A stretch of DNA of 29,182 nucleotides from Spirochaetia bacterium (GCA_900769975.1 CAAGIR010000056.1:1-29182), one strand, 5' to 3'. Positions 7,850-15,069 are shown, counted from the stretch's first letter. Made by a program: numbers and translations. The notes: a model not told the origin generated them from the letters alone.

Positions 7850-7876
7850 CTTATAATCAGAAAAAAAAAGACGGCA
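7850..7876 (-). promoter_or_regulatory. Possible proximal opp promoter inside the terminator arm
   Basis: On the minus strand TTGCCG (downstream arm of the hairpin) and TATAAG (7855-7850) are 16 bp apart, giving a start about 30 nt before oppB. The -10 box matches consensus at five of six positions, the -35 box at four. If used, it would bypass the terminator. Confidence 0.35.
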
Positions 7877-7913
7877 ATGAGAGTGTAAACTTCGACCTCA
7901 TTGCCGTCTTTTT
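7861..7913 (-). terminator. Intrinsic terminator in the opp leader (candidate attenuator)
   Basis: AAAAAGACGGCAATGAG (7865-7881) is perfectly complementary to 7897-7913, a 17-bp stem with a 15-nt loop. On the minus strand the stem runs into nine T (7869-7861), so it is a strong intrinsic terminator in the direction of opp transcription. It sits 5' of the operon and not after it. Confidence 0.85.
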
Positions 7914-8004
7914 AATCTTTTTGAAATATAGAAGTAATATTTCTTATAACTGTAATAATATAAAAGTTCTTAAATATTTGTTTAATTGCTTTTACAATGT
8001 GTAT

Positions 8005-8034
8005 TTTATACAAAAAAAATCTTTGTTTCGTCAA
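8005..8034 (-). promoter_or_regulatory. Distal opp promoter
   Basis: On the minus strand TTGACG (8034-8029) and TATAAA (8010-8005) are 18 bp apart. Both boxes match consensus at five of six positions. Transcription would start near 7998, giving a leader of about 185 nt that contains the terminator at 7861-7913. Confidence 0.55.
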
Positions 8035-8050
8035 TAGTTTTTTAATAGAA

Positions 8051-8065
8051 TTGTAAAAAATACAA
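8051..8065. promoter_or_regulatory. Inverted repeat TTGTA-N5-TACAA, possible operator
   Basis: TTGTAAAAAATACAA lies 16 bp upstream of the -35 box of the distal opp promoter. It resembles the palindromes at 8092 and 12181. Confidence 0.35.
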
Positions 8066-8091
8066 GAAAAAATAAGAAAAAGTAATATAAA

Positions 8092-8107
8092 TTACAAAAA
8101 TTTGTAA
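8092..8107. promoter_or_regulatory. Palindrome TTACAAA-AA-TTTGTAA, possible operator
   Basis: Two perfect 7-bp arms with a 2-bp centre lie only 6 bp upstream of the -35 box of the dehydrogenase promoter. This is a usual place for an activator site, or for a repressor acting in the divergent region. Confidence 0.45.
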
Positions 8108-8113
8108 GATTTA

Positions 8114-8142
8114 TTGACAAGTAATTATATTTTTTTTAAAAG
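8114..8142 (+). promoter_or_regulatory. Promoter for the dehydrogenase
   Basis: A consensus TTGACA at 8114-8119 is followed after 17 bp by TAAAAG at 8137-8142, a weaker -10 box. The weak -10 box fits a promoter that needs activation from the palindrome just upstream. Confidence 0.5.
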
Positions 8143-8168
8143 AAGAATAATTTGAGACTGGAGGATAT

Positions 8169-9191
8169 ATGAAAATAGTTGTTATTCAAGAAAATGTAAA
8201 AATGCCAAATCTTACTTCTGAAGAAGTTACTGCACATTGGAACAAATTACGTGAAATTCCTGGTGTAGAACTTGTAATACATCAGCCTGAAGGTTATCCT
8301 GACGCTGAGCAATTGCATGAATTGGTGGGAGATGCTGAAATTGTGTTTGGTATCTGGATTTCTGATATGGTTATCAATGAAGAGTGGCTTTCTAAACATC
8401 CGTCTTTAAAATATATTGCAACTTTAGGTCATGGATGGCGTGAATTTGATGTGGAAATGACTAGAAAAAAGGGTATTACCATTACAAATACTATTTACGG
8501 GGCACAGACAATTGCAGAATATGGCTGGTCTCTTTTGATGGAAATTTGTCATCATGTTAATGTTCATTCTGATTTAATCAAAAAAACTGACTGGAGTGTA
8601 CTTGATGATAAAGGAAGACCTGTTGAGGCTAACAAATTTGATTTTGTAGTTACACCGCAGATTGAACTTTACGGAAAAACTTGCGGAATTTTTGGACTGG
8701 GGTCGATTGGACTTGCTTTTGCAAAAATGGCTGCCGGTTTTGGTATGAAAGTAATTTCGTATAGCAGGCATAAAAAAACTGGTGCAATTTATGATTTCAT
8801 TGAGCAGGTGGATTTTGAAACTTTGCTGAAAGAATCTGATGTCATTTCGATTCATGCTCCGTTTACTGCTGATACTGCTGACACTTTTAATAAGGCGGCT
8901 TTTGCGAAAATGAAGGATGGTGTTATTCTGATTAATACTGCAAGAGGCGGCCTTATCGTTGAAGAAGATTTGATGGAAGCGTTGGAAAGCGGTAAAGTTT
9001 ACGGCGCCGGTCTTGATGTTTTGCGTGAAGAACCTCCTGTAAAAGATAATCCTCTGTTTCATACAGAAAAAACTGCGATTACTGGTCACATTGCTTGGCT
9101 CACAAAAGAAAGCAGGCTGAGGGCTGTCGACATGGCAATTGAAAACTTTAAGCACTATTTGAACGGTATTCCAACAAGCGTGATTAACTAA
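8169..9191 (+). CDS. D-isomer-specific 2-hydroxyacid dehydrogenase
   Basis: An NAD(P)H-dependent reductase of the D-2-hydroxyacid family (hydroxypyruvate, glycerate or D-lactate type). The 340 residues show the Rossmann motif G176-L-G-S-I-G181, and catalytic residues R259 (NTARGG), E288 (DVLREEPP) and H307 (TGHIAW, where most members have PH). The substrate cannot be assigned from this. The start is set by GGAGG at 8160-8164. It is transcribed away from the opp operon and shares its control region, so a role in handling products of imported peptides or amino acids is plausible but inferred. No terminator is seen after it; a repeat array begins 60 bp downstream. Confidence 0.88.
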   Translation: MKIVVIQENVKMPNLTSEEVTAHWNKLREIPGVELVIHQPEGYPDAEQLHELVGDAEIVFGIWISDMVINEEWLSKHPSLKYIATLGHGWREFDVEMTRKKGITITNTIYGAQTIAEYGWSLLMEICHHVNVHSDLIKKTDWSVLDDKGRPVEANKFDFVVTPQIELYGKTCGIFGLGSIGLAFAKMAAGFGMKVISYSRHKKTGAIYDFIEQVDFETLLKESDVISIHAPFTADTADTFNKAAFAKMKDGVILINTARGGLIVEEDLMEALESGKVYGAGLDVLREEPPVKDNPLFHTEKTAITGHIAWLTKESRLRAVDMAIENFKHYLNGIPTSVIN

Positions 9192-9250
9192 GTGTAAAGA
9201 TTGACAAAAATGAAGGTGGGGGGCGAGTGGGGGCTGTACTAGATAATTGA

Positions 9251-9335
9251 GGTCTGACCCCGATTAATTGTGTCAAAGACAACAAGGTCTGTCCCCGATT
9301 AATTGTGTCAAAGACAACAAGGTCTGTCCCCGTTG
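9251..9335 (+). repeat. Tandem array, 35-bp unit, about 2.4 copies
   Basis: Units run 9251-9285 and 9286-9320, plus a partial copy from 9321. Each starts GGTCTGTCCCCGATTAATTG (GGTCTGACCCC in the first) followed by TGTCAAAGACAACAA. The first copy has the palindromic core GGTC-T-GACC. The core GGTCTGTCCC is shared with the 42-bp array at 121-240. Confidence 0.88.
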
Positions 9336-9340
9336 TATGC

Positions 9341-9386
9341 GCAGCTTGCGCTGCTACCGAGTTTTTTAATGCTGCGCTAAAACTCG
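9341..9386. repeat. Pair of hairpins downstream of the 35-bp array
   Basis: GCAGC-TTGC-GCTGC (roughly 9341-9354) is followed by CGAGTTTT (9358-9365) pairing with AAAACTCG (9379-9386). This G+C-richer patch resembles the GCTTGCGACCGAG patch after the first array. There is no T run, so it is not a convincing terminator. Confidence 0.5.
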
Positions 9387-9418
9387 CCCCAGCACTTGTT
9401 GTCCTACGCCCGCCTACT

Positions 9419-9446
9419 TTGAGCTTTTTGAAAAAAGTGGTATACT
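9419..9446 (+). promoter_or_regulatory. Promoter for birA
   Basis: TTGAGC at 9419-9424, a 16-bp spacer and an extended -10 box TGGTATACT with TATACT at 9441-9446. Only 6 nt (GAAACA) separate the -10 box from the ATG at 9453, so the transcript should start at or next to the initiation codon. There is no ribosome binding site. Confidence 0.6.
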
Positions 9447-9452
9447 GAAACA

Positions 9453-10508
9453 ATGACAACAAAAGAAAAAGTTCTGCACATTTTGACCGAAAAAAATGCA
9501 CCAGTTTCTGGGGAAATTATCGCACAGCAATGTAATGTAAGTCGTGCGGCAGTCTGGAAAGCCATCAATAGTTTGCGTGATGAAGGTTTTTTGATAGAAG
9601 GCACAACAAACGGCGGTTACAAGTTTTGCGGTTCATTTGATATTTTTACCAAAAACACCTTTGCTTCCGATTTTTATTCCGCATTTCCAGATTATCAAAA
9701 TTCGCACCTCGAATGTTTTAAAATAATCGATTCCACAAATACTTATGCAAAAAAAATCCTCTCGGAATGTGGAAATCTTCGCAATCCAGATGAAACACTT
9801 ACTTCTGCTGGGCAAAAATATCACAAATCAATAATCGTAGCAGAATCTCAAACAGCAGGACGCGGACGACTCGGGCGGACATTCCTTTCACCTCAAAAAA
9901 CTGGAATTTACCTTTCCATCATTTTTGCACCCGAAGGCGGAATTGCTGAACCTGCAAGATTGACTGCTTTTTCTGCTATTGCCGTTTGCCGTACATTAAA
10001 AAAACTTTTTGACATAGAAACTCAGATAAAATGGGTGAATGATGTTTTTTACAAAGGCAAAAAAATTGCTGGAATTCTGACAGAAGGAAGCGTAAATTTT
10101 GAAACAAAAAAAATTGAATCAGCAGTTATCGGCATTGGTCTGAATCTTGTAGACAATGATGTTTTTTGTGATCTTGAAAAGACTGTCGGTTCTGTTTGTG
10201 GAAAAAATAATTGCAGCATAACACGAAGTAAAATTGCAGCTCAAATTGCAGGAGAAACGCTTTCCATTTTGGAAGATAAATCTTCGGATATCATACAGGA
10301 GTACAGGCAGCGTTCTTTTTTGACAGGAAAAAATATTGTCGTTCATCCCGTAATTGGCGATAACTGTAAAAGTTATAGTGCAAAAGTTTTAGATATTGAT
10401 GATAATGCTTCGCTGGTTGTGGAAATTCTTGAAGGTGAAAACAAAGGTCAGACAAAAATCCTAAACTCTGGTGAAATTTCCATCAAATCCGAAAGTTTCG
10501 CACAATAA
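9453..10508 (+). CDS. birA: Bifunctional biotin-protein ligase / biotin operon repressor BirA
   Basis: BirA activates biotin to biotinyl-AMP and attaches it to carboxylase carrier domains. The 351-residue protein is the long, bifunctional type: an N-terminal winged helix (residues 1-58, with VSRAAVWKAINSLRDEGFLI as the recognition region), then the ligase with GRGRLGR (136-142, nucleotide/biotin loop), KWVNDV (193-198; most members have KWPNDV) and KIAGILTEG (about 204-212), then the small C-terminal domain. The DNA-binding domain suggests it also represses biotin genes, none of which is in this window. No Shine-Dalgarno sequence precedes ATG 9453 and the -10 box ends 6 nt before it, so it is probably translated from a leaderless mRNA. 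It converges on the MATE gene. Confidence 0.93.
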   Translation: MTTKEKVLHILTEKNAPVSGEIIAQQCNVSRAAVWKAINSLRDEGFLIEGTTNGGYKFCGSFDIFTKNTFASDFYSAFPDYQNSHLECFKIIDSTNTYAKKILSECGNLRNPDETLTSAGQKYHKSIIVAESQTAGRGRLGRTFLSPQKTGIYLSIIFAPEGGIAEPARLTAFSAIAVCRTLKKLFDIETQIKWVNDVFYKGKKIAGILTEGSVNFETKKIESAVIGIGLNLVDNDVFCDLEKTVGSVCGKNNCSITRSKIAAQIAGETLSILEDKSSDIIQEYRQRSFLTGKNIVVHPVIGDNCKSYSAKVLDIDDNASLVVEILEGENKGQTKILNSGEISIKSESFAQ

Positions 10509-10511
10509 GAC

Positions 10512-10662
10512 CAGCAAAATAATAATTTTTTTTATTCGGGTGGCTTTTTGCTTGGTTCGGCTACGCTCACCAAACAAAAAACAGGCTTTTCAGGGTTCCG
10601 CTATCGCTTCATTGCTACGCAACTGGCTCACGCCAGCCCTTACAATCCTTGCCACAAATTTA
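10512..10662. repeat. Structured intergenic sequence, probable dispersed repeat
   Basis: This fills the gap between convergent birA and MATE. TTTTTGCTTGGT (10545-10556) pairs with ACCAAACAAAAA (10569-10580) at 11 of 12 positions. Further on lie TTGC-TAC-GCAA (10612-10622) and CTGGC-TCAC-GCCAG (10623-10636). The stretch is richer in G+C than its surroundings and reads as a chain of short palindromes, as mobile intergenic repeats do. The first hairpin could also terminate transcription from both sides. Confidence 0.5.
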
Positions 10663-12087
10663 TTAGATTACTGCTTTTTTCATCCATTTGCCACTTTTCA
10701 GTCGTAAAATATTAGAAATACAGCGTGCCAGCCAGTCTATTGTCATTGCTATCCATACGCACAATACACCAGGAAGCGGAGAACCTAATATTGCATTTAC
10801 AAAAGTCAGCAGATATGCAAAACCGATTCTGAAAACCCACATTATCACAATTGAAACGCTCATAAGATATTTTACATCGCCCGAAGCCCTCAAAACTGCT
10901 GGCAAAGTCCATGCCGCCGGCCACATCACTACGCAGCAGGCGCTGTGATACCACATAAGCATTTTTGCGAGTCTGTTTCCTTCTGGAGTAAGATGATACC
11001 AGCTTGCAATTGTCGGAGTCAAAAGAACGATAAAAATATTTTCGATGATTAACATGACATACGCCCAGAAAATCAGCTTTTTTGTATATTTTTTTGCAGA
11101 ATTATAATCATTTGCACCAACGCACTGTCCAACAATTGTTGTCAAGGCAAGTCCCGTCGCAGATGCTGGAATTGTTGCCAAAAGTTCGATTGTACTTGCC
11201 GTAGCATTTGCCGCAATTGACGCTGTTCCAAAACTTACTATCAGAGCCTGTGTAAAAAGTTTTCCAATCTGGAACATCGCATTGTCAATGCCGCTTGGAA
11301 TACCAAGTGAAAGAATTTTTTTCTGTATGCCAAAATCAAAACCAAGACGCAGATATTTATCGATATGAAGGTCCAGATTTTGATTTCGTAAAACCATTAT
11401 GACAATTATTCCTGCTACTGCTCGTGAAATTAATGTTGCCCAGCCTACGCCCGCAATTCCCATATTGAAGCCGAAAACAAAAATAGCATTTCCTATGATG
11501 TTCAGAACGTTCATTATTGTCGAAACATACATTGAAAGTTTTGAATTTCCCATAGAACGGAATAACGCAGTCGCTCCATAATAAACAGAAATAAACGGAA
11601 ACGAAAATGAAGTTATATAAAAATAGATAACGGCATTTTCCATAACTTCGCGTTCAACTTTTCCGTAAATTAATCCTAAAATCTGGCGGTTTAAAGTAAC
11701 GCATATTGCAGTGATTGCAACGGCTGTAGCAAAACAGATAAGAATTAACTGATTTGAAACTTTTATCGCCATGTCTTTTTTCTTTGCACCAATTGCCTGT
11801 GCCGCAACAACCGCACCACCTGTCGCAAGTGCTGTAAAAACGTAAATCAAAAGGGTAGCAATTGTGTTTACAAGCGAAACTCCAGAAACGGCTGTTTCTC
11901 CTGCTCCAGAAACCATAATCATATCTGCCATTCCCACAGTTACCGCAAGAATTTGTTCAATAACGAGCGGAAGTACAAGTTTGATTAAAAATTTTCTGTC
12001 AAAAGTTACTTTTAGAGAATTTGACAAGGGCTTTTGTATCGTCACTGTATTTTCTGTATTTGAATTAGATAAATCTGATTTGCTCAT
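10663..12087 (-). CDS. MATE-family multidrug/metabolite exporter
   Basis: A 474-residue, twelve-helix inner-membrane antiporter of the MATE family, which exports cationic drugs or metabolites against Na+ or H+. The two MatE repeats are visible: the first opens with KFLIKLVLPLVIEQILAVTVGMADMIMVS, whose P-x-x-x-E-Q pattern is typical, and the second begins near LGIPSGIDNAMFQIGKL. The frame is open from 12126, but I set the start at 12087, where GGAG lies 6 nt upstream; a promoter (TTGACT at 12154-12149, TAAGAT at 12130-12125) overlaps the longer frame's start and supports this. The substrate is unknown. Divergent from the aminotransferase. Confidence 0.88.
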   Translation of the reverse strand: MSKSDLSNSNTENTVTIQKPLSNSLKVTFDRKFLIKLVLPLVIEQILAVTVGMADMIMVSGAGETAVSGVSLVNTIATLLIYVFTALATGGAVVAAQAIGAKKKDMAIKVSNQLILICFATAVAITAICVTLNRQILGLIYGKVEREVMENAVIYFYITSFSFPFISVYYGATALFRSMGNSKLSMYVSTIMNVLNIIGNAIFVFGFNMGIAGVGWATLISRAVAGIIVIMVLRNQNLDLHIDKYLRLGFDFGIQKKILSLGIPSGIDNAMFQIGKLFTQALIVSFGTASIAANATASTIELLATIPASATGLALTTIVGQCVGANDYNSAKKYTKKLIFWAYVMLIIENIFIVLLTPTIASWYHLTPEGNRLAKMLMWYHSACCVVMWPAAWTLPAVLRASGDVKYLMSVSIVIMWVFRIGFAYLLTFVNAILGSPLPGVLCVWIAMTIDWLARCISNILRLKSGKWMKKAVI

Positions 12088-12124
12088 AGAAAACTCCAAA
12101 AAATGAGATTTATTACAGTTGGAC

Positions 12125-12154
12125 ATCTTATTGTTTTTTTACAACGAAAGTCAA
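12125..12154 (-). promoter_or_regulatory. Promoter for the MATE gene
   Basis: On the minus strand TTGACT (12154-12149) and TAAGAT (12130-12125) are 18 bp apart. A transcript would start near 12118, about 30 nt before the chosen start at 12087. Confidence 0.45.
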
Positions 12155-12173
12155 TTTTTTTTACAAAAAAACA

Positions 12174-12195
12174 TACAAAATTGTAAAAATTACAA
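12174..12195. promoter_or_regulatory. Overlapping inverted repeats, possible operator
   Basis: TTGTAA-AAA-TTACAA (12181-12195) is a perfect inverted repeat. It overlaps a second one, TACAA-AA-TTGTA (12174-12185). It lies between the MATE promoter and the aminotransferase and resembles the palindromes in the opp/dehydrogenase region. Confidence 0.45.
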
Positions 12196-12279
12196 ATAAT
12201 AAAAAATAAGTTTTGTAAACTTTTTATAGTTTTTTATTAAACAGGTGATTAAACTTCCAATCATTAAAAATATCTAGAT

Positions 12280-12325
12280 GATTACATTTCAGACAGCACG
12301 TTGAAAAAGTGCTTTTTGTGTAATC
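12280..12325 (+). other. Nested inverted repeats in the aminotransferase leader
   Basis: Outer arms GATTACA (12280-12286) and TGTAATC (12319-12325) enclose inner arms AGCAC (12295-12299) and GTGCT (12309-12313). T5 follows the inner hairpin, so the inner part looks like a weak terminator enclosed by an alternative stem. This is a candidate RNA control element or DNA-binding site. Confidence 0.35.
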
Positions 12326-12355
12326 AAAGATTTTACAAATTATGTGAGGTAAGAT

Positions 12356-13444
12356 ATGGAATACAAAACATTACTAAGAGAATCAATTAAAAATCTTCCA
12401 GAAAGTAAACGTGCAGCACGTCAGCCAGTAAGTAGTTATACAACTCCTGATATTTATCGTTTGAATTATAATGAAAGCCCTTATGGACCTAGTCCTGTTG
12501 CAATTAAAGCATTGGAAGAAGCAAGCAAACGTCCAAATATTTATCCTGACTGGTTTTCTGTTGAATTAAAAACAAATTTTGCAAAATTTCATAATTTGCC
12601 AGATATGATGCATGTTTGTACGGCTACTGGTTCTAGTGCTGTTATCAATATGCTTGGTGAAATCTTTTTGAATTATGGTGATGAAGTTGTTCTGGGTGAT
12701 CCTAGTTACGAAGCATTTCGTGATACTGTAAACATTAATGGCGGTATTCCTGTTATGGTTCCGCTTGATGATTCTTTGACATACAATCTGGACAATATGC
12801 TTGCCGCTATTACTCCAAAAACAAAAATGCTTGTTGTATGTAATCCAAATAATCCGACTGGAACTTTTGTTGAATCAAAAAAACTTGAAGAATTTATAAA
12901 AAAAGTGCCTGAACATGTTCTTGTTGTTGTTGATGAAGCATATCTTGAATTTGTTTCACAACCAGACACTTACAGTATGATTAAACTGATTGCTGACGGT
13001 TACAAAAAACCTCTGCTTGTTCTAAAAACTTTTTCAAAAGCATATGGAATGGCCGGTCTGCGTATTGGTGTGGCTGCAGGAACTCCAGAATTAATTTCTT
13101 TCTTAGGAAAATCTGGTTCTGCATGGAACATTAACTTTTTGGGACAAAGAATGGCTACTGCTGCTCTCGACGACCAGGAATATTTGCAAAAGGTTGTAGC
13201 ATTAAATAAGGTTGAACGAGATAAAGTTTCTGCCGGACTTGAAGCATTGGGCTGCAAAGTTTATTCTTCTGAAACAAATTTCATTCTGTTCAAGGCACCA
13301 AAAGTTGAAAACACAGAAATTGTTGCAAAACTTGCAGAAGAAAAAATCTTGATTGGTGCTCCAATCGGAATGAACAGGGTAAGTTTGGGAACTGCCGAAA
13401 TGAATGATAAGTTCCTGAAAGTGATGAAACAGATATTATCATAA
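12356..13444 (+). CDS. hisC: PLP-dependent aminotransferase, histidinol-phosphate aminotransferase (HisC) type
   Basis: A fold-type I aminotransferase of 362 residues. NPNNPTGT (163-170), VVDEAYLEF with D193 and Y196, the PLP lysine K228 in TFSKAYGMAGLRIG and R236 for cofactor phosphate all match HisC and close relatives. HisC converts histidinol phosphate and glutamate to imidazole acetol phosphate and 2-oxoglutarate, but paralogues act on aromatic and other amino acids. No other his gene is in the window and a PucR regulator follows, so a catabolic or paralogous role is possible and the symbol is tentative. GAGG 7 nt upstream supports the start. An excellent terminator follows. Confidence 0.75.
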   Translation: MEYKTLLRESIKNLPESKRAARQPVSSYTTPDIYRLNYNESPYGPSPVAIKALEEASKRPNIYPDWFSVELKTNFAKFHNLPDMMHVCTATGSSAVINMLGEIFLNYGDEVVLGDPSYEAFRDTVNINGGIPVMVPLDDSLTYNLDNMLAAITPKTKMLVVCNPNNPTGTFVESKKLEEFIKKVPEHVLVVVDEAYLEFVSQPDTYSMIKLIADGYKKPLLVLKTFSKAYGMAGLRIGVAAGTPELISFLGKSGSAWNINFLGQRMATAALDDQEYLQKVVALNKVERDKVSAGLEALGCKVYSSETNFILFKAPKVENTEIVAKLAEEKILIGAPIGMNRVSLGTAEMNDKFLKVMKQILS

Positions 13445-13461
13445 AAAAAAATACTTTTTTT

Positions 13462-13505
13462 CGACTGACTTCCCCAAATTCCCTATTGAGTCAGTCGTTT
13501 TTTTT
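13462..13505 (+). terminator. Intrinsic terminator after the aminotransferase
   Basis: CGACTGACT (13462-13470) pairs perfectly with AGTCAGTCG (13489-13497) and runs straight into eight T. It separates the aminotransferase from the PucR-type gene. Confidence 0.88.
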
Positions 13506-13543
13506 GTGCTATGTTAGAGAATAAAAAAATCTGGAGGTGAAAT

Positions 13544-14713
13544 ATGATAACGGTAAATGAAATCTTAAATTTAACTTTGTTTAAGAAATTCAAAATACTA
13601 ACAGGCAAGCAATACCTGTCAAATACTGTCACCACAGCAGTCATATTGGAATACGAAAGCAGTAGGATTCAGTACGCAGGATATTGTTACGGATATTTTG
13701 TTCTTGTTTCTTACTTTTTTGCGTCAACAAATCCAGATTTAGTTCATGGAACGTTGCGAAATCTTATTCAAAAGCACGTATCAGGAATAGCATTAAAAAT
13801 TTTACCCGAAGAACACCTTCCTGAAGATATTATTAAACTTGCCGAAGAAAACCACGTACCTATTTTGACTTTTTATGACGAGTTCATGGAGGATTTGATT
13901 ATAAATATCAATGAATCGATGAAAACACGTGCGCAGTATGTAATTCACGAAGAAAAACTTAACACAATTATGAATGAAAAAAAGGATTTTGATGAAGTGC
14001 ATCGCATTGCCCTGGAAATTAATCCTGATTTCAAGAAAAAAGTAATTTGTGCAAGCCTTATTTCGAAAGAACCCGCAACAAATCTTCAGGTTCATACTTA
14101 TTTTGACAGTCTTATGTATCACCGTTCAAGGCTTACGGAAGGAAATCCCTGGACTTTTGTAAAATCCGGCTATAATGTTGTGCTTATCTGTTCTTTTGAT
14201 GATGATGAAGTTAAGGAATTACATGCACTTTCTTATATTAAAAATGTTTTGTCACAAAATGGATTTATGCCAGGTGCGTTTTATATAGGATATTCTGCGG
14301 AACCTGTAGAACTGGGAAATCTTCGCGAATCCCTTACAAAGTCACAGGTGGCAGGAATGATTTGTGAATACCAGAAAAGTGATACTCTTTCATATACCTA
14401 TGTGGGTATTTACAAATATATTATTTCTCTTGTAAAAGATGATATTTTGTGTAACGAAATAAAGCACAAGATTGCCATTTTAAAAGAATATGATGAAAAG
14501 CATGAAGCAAATCTTATAAAAACGCTCGTTTCTTTTGTGAATAATAACGGAGACTATGCTGCTACTTCCGAAGAATGTTTCCAGCATACAAATACAATTC
14601 GTTACAGGATTAAAAAGGCTGAACAGATTCTGGACTTGGAAGAAAGCACCGCAGATGAAGAAATTGCCTTAATTATCCGCTGTTTTCACATTATAACGGC
14701 AAAAGTTTTGTAA
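13544..14713 (+). CDS. PucR-family transcriptional regulator
   Basis: A 389-residue regulator. The N-terminal ~120 residues resemble the PucR sensory domain, which begins with a short VNEILNL segment and contains GIALKILPEEHLPEDIIKLAEENHVPIL, typical of PucR (x-LP-x-x-I-x-x-A-x-x-x-x-x-PII). The C-terminal ~50 residues form the PucR helix-turn-helix: LIKTLVSFVNNNGDYAATSEE followed by CFQHTNTIRYRIKKAEQIL. Known members control purine or amino acid catabolism and sense small metabolites. GGAGG 6-7 nt upstream supports the start. As the only regulator in the opp-to-aminotransferase stretch, it is the best candidate to bind the TTGTAA/TTACAA palindromes there, but that is inference. Confidence 0.82.
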   Translation: MITVNEILNLTLFKKFKILTGKQYLSNTVTTAVILEYESSRIQYAGYCYGYFVLVSYFFASTNPDLVHGTLRNLIQKHVSGIALKILPEEHLPEDIIKLAEENHVPILTFYDEFMEDLIININESMKTRAQYVIHEEKLNTIMNEKKDFDEVHRIALEINPDFKKKVICASLISKEPATNLQVHTYFDSLMYHRSRLTEGNPWTFVKSGYNVVLICSFDDDEVKELHALSYIKNVLSQNGFMPGAFYIGYSAEPVELGNLRESLTKSQVAGMICEYQKSDTLSYTYVGIYKYIISLVKDDILCNEIKHKIAILKEYDEKHEANLIKTLVSFVNNNGDYAATSEECFQHTNTIRYRIKKAEQILDLEESTADEEIALIIRCFHIITAKVL

Positions 14714-14770
14714 AAATCGGCTAAAAACTGCTTTTTTTTGCACAAAAACTTCGCTTTTTCTCCTTTTTTT

Positions 14771-14915
14771 GAACGTTTAAATCAAATGGCTGAAATTGCG
14801 CCATTTGATTTAACTTAGAGTTTCTGGCGAAACTCTGTTATTAAAATGTTCGTGAAGTCGCGAACGCAATTGCAATCCTCGAAAGTTGAAACTTTCTGCG
14901 GTATGCAATTTTAAG
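14771..14915. repeat. Four-hairpin cassette, copy 1 (145 bp)
   Basis: Four consecutive stem-loops. H1: TTAAATCAAATGGC (14777-14790) with its exact complement 14800-14813, 14 bp. H2: AGAGTTTC (14817-14824) with GAAACTCT (14829-14836), loop TGGC, extended by TAAC/GTTA. H3: GTTCGTG (14848-14854) with CGCGAAC (14859-14865), one G-T wobble. H4: ATTGCA (14869-14874) with TGCAAT (14904-14909), enclosing GAAAGT (14881-14886) with ACTTTC (14891-14896). No reading frame or T run suggests a gene or a terminator. Confidence 0.88.
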
Positions 14916-15058
14916 GAACGTTTAAATCAAATGGCTGAAATAGCGCCATTTGATTTAACTTAGAGTTTCTGGCGAAACTCTGTTATTAAAATGTTCGCGA
15001 TGACGCGAACGTTATTGCAATCCTCGAAAGTTGATACTTTCTGCGGTATGCAATTTTA
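14916..15058. repeat. Four-hairpin cassette, copy 2
   Basis: A direct repeat of copy 1 at a period of 145 bp. All four stems are kept (H1 14922-14958, H2 14962-14981, H3 14993-15010, H4 15014-15054). Differences from copy 1 fall in the H1 loop, the H3 loop, the H3-H4 linker, the H4 loop and the last bases; the only stem change restores a C-G pair in H3 where copy 1 has T-G. It ends close to the GNAT stop on the opposite strand. Confidence 0.88.
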
Positions 15059-15069
15059 TAGAAGATTTT

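Noticed and set aside
9216..9236. G-quadruplex in the G-rich stretch after the dehydrogenase gene
   Set aside because: Only two long G runs are present, too few for a convincing four-run motif.
9184..9604. Minus-strand frames over the 35-bp array and the start of birA
   Set aside because: They overlap the well-supported birA and repeat sequence, and their products look like no protein.
12088..12126. Longer N-terminus for the MATE protein
   Set aside because: It has no ribosome binding site and overlaps a plausible promoter; the ATG at 12087 has GGAG at the right spacing.
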